Source: Nanobdellota archaeon (GTDB lineage: Archaea > Nanobdellota > Nanobdellia > SCGC-AAA011-G17 > VGLX01). Taken from it: a stretch of DNA of 6,982 nucleotides. Of the stretch, positions 1 through 4,381 are shown in pieces. Made by a program: the position numbers and the translations under genes. The notes beneath the pieces were generated by a model. The model was not told the origin of the DNA. It made no database searches and worked only from the letters and a program-made list of their open reading frames with translations. Location of the stretch: contig JAHIPG010000084.1 in assembly GCA_018894775.1 (NCBI GenBank), positions 1 through 6,982 on the forward strand. The letters run 5' to 3'. Each line of letters opens with the position of its first letter. Position 1 is the stretch's first letter.

Positions 1-799
1 GCCAACAAATGCCGGCATTCTGCTGTTTGGAAAAAAGCCACAAAGATTCTTTATGAATTCCTATATTGCCATTGCTAGATACAGGAAGAATGTTGTTGGT
101 AGCGAAAGATTAGATTACAAAGAGTTTGATGGAAATATCTTCAGCCAAATAGACAAAGCTGTGAAATATATTATTAATAATACAGCAGTAATGTCCAGGT
201 TAATTCCGGGAAGAGTTGAAAGGGAGGATATTCCCGAGTATCCTTTATTTTCTATAAGAGAAATAATCACAAATGCTATAACACATAGGGATTATAGGCA
301 AGAGAGCAAAGTGATTATTAAAATATTTTCTAATAGGATTGAAGTTTATAACCCTGGCGGTTTGTTGGCTGGTATAACTCCTAAAAATATAGTTAATAAA
401 CAATATAGCAGAAACCCTGTTTTGGCCAGAGTATTAAATAAGGTCAGATACATAGAAGAGCTGGGTGAAGGATGGGATAAAATAATAGAGGAACATAAGA
501 AACACCATCTAAGACCGAAAATCCCTTCTATTAAAGATGTAGGTAAAGCAGTGATAGTCAACATGTTTTCTGTTAAGGATAAGTTTGTTGAAACAAAAAT
601 TGAGCAATATGACCTTAATGAAAGGCAAAGATTTGTTCTTGATTATTTGAAATCAAAAATATTTATTAGAAGTATTGATATCCAGAAAGAGTTTGATGTA
701 ACAAGGGATACAGCAAATAGGGATATTAATGGGCTTATCAAATTAACTCTTATCAGGAGGGAAGGTATAGGAAAATCTACGAGGTATAAGCTAAAATGA
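1..799 (+). CDS. COG2865-type ATP-binding regulator (AlbA_2/RecG-like family), 5' partial
   Basis: The gene enters the window already in frame: codons run open from base 2 and read PTNAGILLFGKKPQRFF directly into the ATG at 53. That stretch is the conserved segment preceding the GHKL-like domain, so 53 is an internal Met and the N-terminal AlbA_2 domain lies upstream. Numbering from 53, residues 69-81 (REIITNAITHRDY) form the N-box of HATPase_c_4, residues 100-103 give the NPGG turn, and 135-144 (EELGEGWDKI) is the usual helix after it. A winged helix occupies about 187-248, ending GKSTRYKLK. The family is usually annotated as a transcriptional regulator or RecG-related ATPase; its biochemistry is poorly defined. 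Unlike the 4382 paralogue, its linker before the wHTH (about 172-186) has no repeats. The stop overlaps the next start as ATGA, so the two genes are probably translationally coupled. Confidence 0.88.
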   Translation, partial: PTNAGILLFGKKPQRFFMNSYIAIARYRKNVVGSERLDYKEFDGNIFSQIDKAVKYIINNTAVMSRLIPGRVEREDIPEYPLFSIREIITNAITHRDYRQESKVIIKIFSNRIEVYNPGGLLAGITPKNIVNKQYSRNPVLARVLNKVRYIEELGEGWDKIIEEHKKHHLRPKIPSIKDVGKAVIVNMFSVKDKFVETKIEQYDLNERQRFVLDYLKSKIFIRSIDIQKEFDVTRDTANRDINGLIKLTLIRREGIGKSTRYKLK

Positions 800-1095
800 T
801 TTGCGTCAGATTTGCGTCAGATTTGCGTCAGATGGAATATTATCTGGAATTTGCATCAAAAAAGTTAGAAGAAAGGTTGGTAGAATGGCCTGCAGAGAGC
901 CAGAAGAAGATATTCAAATTGATAGCAAAAAATTCTAAAATGCCTAAGCAAGAATTGTCAAAGAATATTGGCATCGGTACTACAGCAGTGGATGAGAATA
1001 TTTCATCCTTAAAGAAAAAAGGCTTGCTAAAAAGGATAGGGCATGCAAAAGGCGGGCACTGGAAAGTCATAATAAAAAAAAATCTTAAAAAATAG
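796..1095 (+). CDS. Small winged-helix protein with repeat-encoded N-terminus
   Basis: This 99-residue protein is a stand-alone C-terminal module of the COG2865 kind. Residues about 36-93 form a winged helix: helices at KKIFKLIAKNSK and KQELSKNIGI, a recognition helix near 61-75, and a wing RIGHAKGGHWKVI. It presumably binds DNA. Residues 2-12 (ICVRFASDLRQ) are encoded by three exact 11-bp repeats read in three different phases, so its N-terminus resembles the repetitive linker that precedes the wHTH in the 4382 protein. GAGGT at 781-785, 10 nt upstream, and the ATGA overlap support the start at 796. The ATG at 832, just after the repeats, is in frame but has no SD. It could be a detached second wHTH of the upstream regulator or a separate small regulator made by termination-reinitiation. 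Confidence 0.72.
   Translation: MICVRFASDLRQMEYYLEFASKKLEERLVEWPAESQKKIFKLIAKNSKMPKQELSKNIGIGTTAVDENISSLKKKGLLKRIGHAKGGHWKVIIKKNLKK
799..831 (+). repeat. Three perfect 11-bp tandem repeats (ATTTGCGTCAG)
   Basis: ATTTGCGTCAG occurs at 799-809, 810-820 and 821-831 without mismatch. It starts on the last base of the upstream TGA and ends at an ATG (832). The unit has no stop codon in any forward phase. Eleven is not a multiple of three, so gain or loss of one unit would shift the frame of the 796 gene downstream; three units (33 bp) keep it in frame. Confidence 0.97.
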
Positions 1096-1104
1096 AGGTA
1101 AAAA

Positions 1105-1482
1105 ATGAAAAACAACCCAAAAAAGAATGAAAAAAGAGAAATGAACAAAGGAATAGGTTACACATTCCTAACAGAAGTGTGGGTTGTTATTCTAGCCGCT
1201 ATGTTCAACATAGCGAGAGCTCTAAAAATTTATCAAATTTTTGGGTCACGAAAAACTTATTTTTCTCAGGCTCTATCAAATTGGAAAGTTTTTTTAATAG
1301 GGAAAGGATATAATATACTAATGCAAAAGGAGAGGGATATAGTAAGTTCCATAGTTCATATAGTATTTGGAATCGTGCTAGTTATGGTTTTCACACTTCA
1401 TCATGAAATAGTGGGCTCGGGAACAAATAGCCTGAAACAGAAAAATTCAAATAATATAAAAAAAGGCTATATAATCGTGTGA
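1105..1482 (+). CDS. Hypothetical small membrane protein
   Basis: I do not recognise this 125-residue product. GAGGT at 1095-1099, five bases before the ATG and overlapping the stop of the 796 gene, is a good ribosome site, so it looks like the third cistron of the first cluster. Two hydrophobic stretches, about residues 19-38 (starting YTFLTEVWVVILAAMF) and 79-98 (IVSSIVHIVFGIVLVMVF), suggest two membrane passes. The N-terminus is short and basic, and the C-terminal 25 residues are Asn/Lys-rich and probably disordered. A second Met at 1141 also follows a purine-rich stretch and could be the start. A 19-bp palindrome sits inside the first membrane segment. No catalytic motif is visible. It may be a remnant of a larger membrane protein. 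Confidence 0.5.
   Translation: MKNNPKKNEKREMNKGIGYTFLTEVWVVILAAMFNIARALKIYQIFGSRKTYFSQALSNWKVFLIGKGYNILMQKERDIVSSIVHIVFGIVLVMVFTLHHEIVGSGTNSLKQKNSNNIKKGYIIV
1197..1215. repeat. 19-bp perfect palindrome
   Basis: CGCTATGTT and its exact reverse complement AACATAGCG are separated by one C. It lies inside the 1105 reading frame (codons for A-M-F-N-I-A). A second, AT-only dyad follows at 1224-1242 (AAAAATTT, ATC, AAATTTTT). It could be a dimeric regulator site or a hairpin; no function is assigned. Confidence 0.85.
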
Positions 1483-1557
1483 AAAAATAGTTTTATACAT
1501 GGAAGCAAACTAGCAAAAAACTAAAATGATCAAATAAATCCCATATACCAAAAAGAG

Positions 1558-1719
1558 ATGGTGAATCTGGCAAAAAAAAGAGAAGAGATGGTGTTGAAAA
1601 AAGAGAGTGGAAGCCTGAAAGGTTCTAATAGCCCAAAGAATAATAATCCTAAGAAAGTTTTTTACAACAGCAGGGTTTTTGAAGGTAAAATGGGAGGAGA
1701 CCGGACCAATAAAGTTTAA
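1558..1719 (+). CDS. Possible 53-residue basic ORF in the 1483-1751 spacer
   Basis: An ATG opens a 53-codon frame beginning MVNLAKKREEMVLKKE and ending GGDRTNKV. It is Lys/Asn-rich with no hydrophobic segment or known motif. The frame is also open upstream for about 11 codons without a start. The SD is weak (AAAGAG just before the ATG). TTTTATA at 1491-1497 could serve as a TATA box. Its stop overlaps the TATA box of the ATPase gene, which argues against a conserved gene here. It could be a small protein, a gene remnant or chance. Otherwise I see nothing in this 269-bp spacer except the promoter at its right end. Confidence 0.2.
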   Translation: MVNLAKKREEMVLKKESGSLKGSNSPKNNNPKKVFYNSRVFEGKMGGDRTNKV

Positions 1720-1722
1720 ATA
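1708..1722 (+). promoter_or_regulatory. Archaeal promoter (BRE + TATA) of the AAA ATPase gene
   Basis: AATAAAG followed by TTTAAATA (1715-1722) matches an archaeal BRE/TATA pair. A start site about 26-27 nt from the TATA centre falls near 1745, only a few bases before the ATG at 1752, which has no SD. The mRNA is therefore predicted to be leaderless or nearly so. Confidence 0.65.
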
Positions 1723-1751
1723 GTCCAATAACCTAATAAAATTAGACTAAA

Positions 1752-3053
1752 ATGGAATTAATCAGAATACTTTTGAATGAATGGAACGAAAAAGTTTTTC
1801 CAAAAATTTTTCCTAGAACTCTTTCCCTTGAAAAATATTTATCTTTTAAAGTGAAAAAGATTATTGTATTGAGTGGATTTAGAAGGGTTGGGAAAACTTA
1901 TCTTTTATTAAATTTAATCAATGCTCTTTTGGGAAAAAAATCTAAAAAAGAAATTATTTATTTTAATTTTGAAGACGAGAGAATTCCATTGAAAACAGAA
2001 TTTTTGTCTGATTTGTTTTCAAATATTGTGAAGGCCAATGGGAAAAAACCTGATCTTCTTTTTTTAGATGAAATTCAGAATTTTCCTTTTTGGAGTAAAT
2101 GGCTCAGGAGAGTTTATGACACCTCAAATACGAAATTTTTTGTTACAGGCTCTTCTTCAAAAATGTCCTTGGATAAGATTCCTACTGAACTTAGAGGAAG
2201 GTATATTTTGATTAAGGTTTTCCCTTTATCTTTTTCAGAGTTTTTGAGTTTTAAAGGGATTGATAAAAAAATTTCAAACGACAGGATTGTTAATTTATTC
2301 GGGGAGTATTTGGTTTATGGTGGTTTACCAGAGGTTACTTTGGCTTCAAAAGAAGAGAAGCTCGAGATTATCAGGTCATATTACTTGTCTGTTGTGAACA
2401 AGGATTTAATTGAAACTTATTCTTTAAAAAACAAAGAGGTATTAAAAGCCCTTCTGGGTTTACTCTTAAACTCAACGAATTATTCATACACTAAACTTTA
2501 TAATTCTTTGAGCAGTTTAGGATATTCTATTGGCAAATCTTCCCTTATTCATTATGTCAATTCTATTGAAGATTCTTTTTTTATGTTCAGCGTCCCGATT
2601 TTTTCTTATAAAATAAAGAACAGGATGCAATACCCAAAGAAACATTATTTTGTGGATAATTCTTTTGTCAGTAAGGTCTCGACTAATTTTTCAAATAATT
2701 ATGGAAGGCTTTATGAGAATCTTGTCGCAGTCAGTCTGTTGAAGGAGGATTTTGATGTTTTTTATTGGAAAAATGAAAAAGGCGAAGAAGTTGATTTTGT
2801 TATTTTGGAGAATAATCATGTCAGGTCTTTGATTCAAGTCTGTTATGATATTTCTGATTCAGACACCTTAAATAGGGAGATTCGGGCTTTGTTGAAGGCT
2901 GGACAGGAATTGAAATGTAAAAATCTTGTCATCTTAAATAATAAAAAGGAAGGGATCTTTGAAAAAGAATGGTTTGGAATAAAAGGAAAAATTAAATTTG
3001 TCCTATTATGGAAGTGGTGTTTAGAAAATAATAATCAAAAAACATTCAGATAA
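1752..3053 (+). CDS. AAA_14 ATPase with C-terminal DUF4143 domain (COG1373)
   Basis: The 433-residue length is normal for the family. The N-terminal P-loop ATPase has Walker A GFRRVGKT (42-49), Walker B LLFLDE (102-107), a sensor-like VTGSSS (131-136), and the family signatures ELRGRY (146-151) and FPLSFSEFL (157-165). After a winged-helix-like middle, the C-terminal DUF4143 part has ENLVA (322-326), then W..EKGEEVDFVI with D348, then IQVCYD around 361-366. This is a PD-(D/E)XK-like fold, but the usual ExK of the last motif reads QVCY, so nuclease activity is doubtful. These ATPases are abundant in archaea and their role is largely unknown; defence or mobile-element links are inference. The start is fixed by the TATA box and the absence of an SD. 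The gene appears monocistronic. Confidence 0.92.
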   Translation: MELIRILLNEWNEKVFPKIFPRTLSLEKYLSFKVKKIIVLSGFRRVGKTYLLLNLINALLGKKSKKEIIYFNFEDERIPLKTEFLSDLFSNIVKANGKKPDLLFLDEIQNFPFWSKWLRRVYDTSNTKFFVTGSSSKMSLDKIPTELRGRYILIKVFPLSFSEFLSFKGIDKKISNDRIVNLFGEYLVYGGLPEVTLASKEEKLEIIRSYYLSVVNKDLIETYSLKNKEVLKALLGLLLNSTNYSYTKLYNSLSSLGYSIGKSSLIHYVNSIEDSFFMFSVPIFSYKIKNRMQYPKKHYFVDNSFVSKVSTNFSNNYGRLYENLVAVSLLKEDFDVFYWKNEKGEEVDFVILENNHVRSLIQVCYDISDSDTLNREIRALLKAGQELKCKNLVILNNKKEGIFEKEWFGIKGKIKFVLLWKWCLENNNQKTFR

Positions 3054-3102
3054 ACAAAAAAGAGCGGCTAAAACTGTTCAGAAAGCTCTGCAACAAAAAA
3101 AA

Positions 3103-3867
3103 ATGGTGAAACTGAAAAAAGAGAGGCGTTTGGAGAAGTTTTGCAGTTTTCATAGCCGCAAGCCTCAATTACGGCAAGAAAAAGCCTCGGTTGTGAAAAC
3201 TGTTTTGGGTCTCTTTGTCGGGAAAGAGTTTGCTGGGCGTGGTTTTGGCAGAACACAAAATGCTGCAAAAATTTTACTGCTATTCATGATATTAGCCTTT
3301 TTCTGGGTCACGATGATGCAAACAGGGTTTGCAGCAGACCCTGGGCACACAGCAAAAGCGATAAGCACAGGACAATTTGAATCAGGAAACTACACATTCC
3401 CAGACACGCTACACATAGAAAACTACCTAAACGTAACAGGGTTATTGTGGGTTGATCCTTTGACAAACAGGGTAGGCATTGGGACGACGGCACCAGGTGG
3501 CTATTTGCCAAATGGGTGGAGTGCTGGTGTACAATCTCGTTTAGTAGAAATAATGGGGAACGATGATTCTGATAGTATTGGACTATTAATGCGTAGAAAA
3601 CCGAGCGACTCCTTGGGATTTGATATATGGCACAGTACTGGTGCATCGTATATTGATAATAGATGGGATTATGATGATTCAAATTTGTATATTCGGACAA
3701 AAACTGCTGGGACAGCAGTAAATGCAGTTACAATCAAAGGAAGTGGCAAAGTCGGCATCGGGACAACGAGCCCTAGTCATACTTTGCATGTAGCAGGTGA
3801 TCTTAACGTCACCGATACGAATCTAGCAATGTACTTTGAAAATGATATGCTGGTGGTTGAGGGGTGA
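3103..3867 (+). CDS. Exported surface protein with VGIGTTxP repeats
   Basis: The 254-residue product has a hydrophobic segment at about 55-71 (AKILLLFMILAFFWVTM) and a likely cleavage near GFA/ADP (76-79), followed by ADPGHTAKAISTGQFESG, a start typical of DPANN cell-surface proteins. VGIGTTAP (124-131) and VGIGTTSP (217-224, then SHTLHVAGDLNVT) are the repeat known from phage tail-fibre and endosialidase-chaperone-like proteins. No peptidase or endosialidase chaperone domain follows, so it is short for the class and may be truncated. The 54 residues before the hydrophobic segment are basic and unusual. There is no SD at ATG 3103, and GTG 3193 is an alternative start. The frame is open upstream to 3025. 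The gene is visibly richer in G+C than its neighbours, which may point to transfer. A G7 run lies just past the stop (3873-3879). Confidence 0.75.
   Translation: MVKLKKERRLEKFCSFHSRKPQLRQEKASVVKTVLGLFVGKEFAGRGFGRTQNAAKILLLFMILAFFWVTMMQTGFAADPGHTAKAISTGQFESGNYTFPDTLHIENYLNVTGLLWVDPLTNRVGIGTTAPGGYLPNGWSAGVQSRLVEIMGNDDSDSIGLLMRRKPSDSLGFDIWHSTGASYIDNRWDYDDSNLYIRTKTAGTAVNAVTIKGSGKVGIGTTSPSHTLHVAGDLNVTDTNLAMYFENDMLVVEG
3144..3202 (+). repeat. 15-bp RNA stem with 29-nt loop in the 5' part of the surface-protein gene
   Basis: Bases 3144-3158 (CAGTTTTCATAGCCG) pair with 3188-3202 (CGGTTGTGAAAACTG) over 15 consecutive positions, 13 Watson-Crick and two G-U. The outer nine are a perfect inverted repeat. 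AAGCCTC is also directly repeated at 3160-3166 and 3182-3188. The alternative start GTG 3193 lies in the 3' arm. It could be a translation-control hairpin, a small RNA or the end of an old insertion. Confidence 0.7.
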
Positions 3868-3959
3868 GAATTGGGGGGGTTAACTTAGTAAATATTGTTC
3901 AAAAATGCAAGAAACTTTCAAATTAAAAACGAAAAGGAGATTTAACAAACCAAAAGAAA

Positions 3960-3980
3960 AAGTCTATTAGTTTTAGACTT
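3960..3980. repeat. Inverted repeat upstream of the small secreted-protein gene
   Basis: AAGTCTA and TAGACTT (7-bp arms, 7-nt spacer TTAGTTT) lie 15 bases before the ATG at 3996 and about 90 bases after the surface-protein gene. It could be an operator for the downstream gene or a hairpin at the end of the upstream transcript; there is no clear T-run after it. Confidence 0.55.
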
Positions 3981-3995
3981 AAAGGTTAGAAAAAA

Positions 3996-4250
3996 ATGGG
4001 ACAAAAAGAGGGGAAAACAATCTTCATTATTTGCTTGTTAGTAATATTGTTAGCAAACGCTGTCTCAGCAACAACGCTGCAAATGTGGAGGAATAAAACC
4101 TCAGGAATGGAATCAGTCCTCGGCAAAACAAATAAAAGATTTAACTCTTTTGCCAAGAATTCTGATTCTAAAATTTTATCTTGGTGTAAGAAGTTCACAA
4201 GAAATAGCTATAGCTTATCAAAAATGGTGAATATTAACCAAAAATGGTGA
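3996..4250 (+). CDS. Small secreted protein with signal peptide
   Basis: The 84-residue product begins with a clear signal peptide: charged MGQKEGK, hydrophobic core TIFIICLLVILLA, and cleavage after AVSA (residue 25). The mature part (about 59 residues) is Lys/Ser/Asn-rich with two Trp and one Cys and matches no family I know. The start is reasonable, with AAAGGT at 3981-3986 as a possible SD, about 9 nt upstream. The last residues (MVNINQKW) are encoded by the 15-bp direct repeat at 4219-4253, so the original C-terminus may have been altered. Following a surface-protein gene and preceding a tightly packed small ORF, it may belong to an envelope-related set, or be a truncated remnant of a longer surface protein. 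Confidence 0.5.
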   Translation: MGQKEGKTIFIICLLVILLANAVSATTLQMWRNKTSGMESVLGKTNKRFNSFAKNSDSKILSWCKKFTRNSYSLSKMVNINQKW

Positions 4251-4253
4251 ATA
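4219..4253 (+). repeat. 15-bp direct repeat, 20-bp period
   Basis: CAAAAATGGTGAATA occurs at 4219-4233 and 4239-4253, separated by TTAAC. Each copy contains ATGG and the SD-like GGTGA. The second GGTGA lies 7 nt before the ATG at 4258. The first ATG is an internal Met of the 3996 gene. The ATG of the second copy (4244) opens MVNKK, ending in a TGA that overlaps ATG 4258. Confidence 0.93.
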
Positions 4254-4257
4254 AAAA

Positions 4258-4377
4258 ATGAAGGCCGCAAACAAACTTTTCAGATATTTTGGGTTAAATA
4301 TAAGTAAACTTCAATGTTGGGTAAAGCCTATCCCAGTCGGAGCAGAGCTCCGGGGTATCAGACCCATAAAGGAATAA
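4258..4377 (+). CDS. Possible 39-residue small protein upstream of the second COG2865 gene
   Basis: An ATG 7 bases after the 3996 stop opens a 39-codon frame starting MKAANKLFRYFGLNIS and ending GIRPIKE. GGTGA at 4246-4250, complementary to the archaeal 16S 3' end, is well spaced. The TAA lies 4 bases before the ATG of the 4382 gene. This packing is what an operon would give. I do not recognise the product, which is basic with one Cys and one Trp. Its 3' half coincides with a nested hairpin (4318-4366) and it contains a possible TATA box (4294-4303), so the same bases may instead be the promoter and structured leader of the 4382 gene. The two readings cannot be separated by eye. Confidence 0.35.
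   Translation: MKAANKLFRYFGLNISKLQCWVKPIPVGAELRGIRPIKE
4294..4303 (+). promoter_or_regulatory. Possible TATA box for the 4382 gene
   Basis: TTAAATATAA resembles an archaeal TATA box. It predicts initiation near 4325 and a leader of about 57 nt that keeps the inner stems of the hairpin and the AAAGGA SD. The preceding bases (TATTTTGGG) are a poor BRE, and the site lies inside a possible small ORF. Confidence 0.35.
4318..4366 (+). promoter_or_regulatory. Nested three-tier hairpin immediately before the SD of the 4382 gene
   Basis: The outer stem TGGGT/ACCCA pairs 4318-4322 with 4362-4366. The middle stem TATCCC/GGGGTA pairs 4329-4334 with 4352-4357, with one G-U. The apical stem GGAGC/GCTCC pairs 4339-4343 with 4347-4351 around an AGA loop. 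That is 16 pairs in 49 bases of G+C-rich sequence within an AT-rich region. AAAGGA (4368-4373) follows directly, 8 nt before ATG 4382, so folding could affect translation. It matches no riboswitch class that I recognise. Confidence 0.5.
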
Positions 4378-4381
4378 AAGA

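Noticed and set aside
53..799. Treating ATG 53 as the true start of the first gene
   Set aside because: The same frame is open from base 2 and encodes the conserved TNAGILLFGKKP segment seen also in the paralogue (TNAGVLFFAKEP, residues 183-194), so the gene is 5' truncated by the window edge.
799..831. CRISPR array
   Set aside because: The repeats are 11 bp, directly adjacent without spacers, and lie in coding sequence.
840..1148. 102-codon minus-strand frame rich in Phe
   Set aside because: It is the complement of A-rich lysine codons in the wHTH gene and crosses two genes with good SD sites.
3308..3700. 130-codon minus-strand frame opposite the surface-protein gene
   Set aside because: The opposite strand has a signal-like segment and two VGIGTTxP repeats; the minus product is low-complexity Tyr/His/Cys-rich with no motif.
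3934..3939. Strong SD-like AAGGAG
   Set aside because: No ATG, GTG or TTG follows within a usable distance, so no gene is attached to it.
3905..3970. 21-codon basic ORF between the surface-protein and secreted-protein genes
   Set aside because: No SD before its ATG, very short, and its end overlaps the inverted repeat; indistinguishable from chance.
4318..4366. tRNA or tRNA fragment
   Set aside because: The stems are nested in one stack, with no cloverleaf, anticodon arm or TTCRA T-loop.
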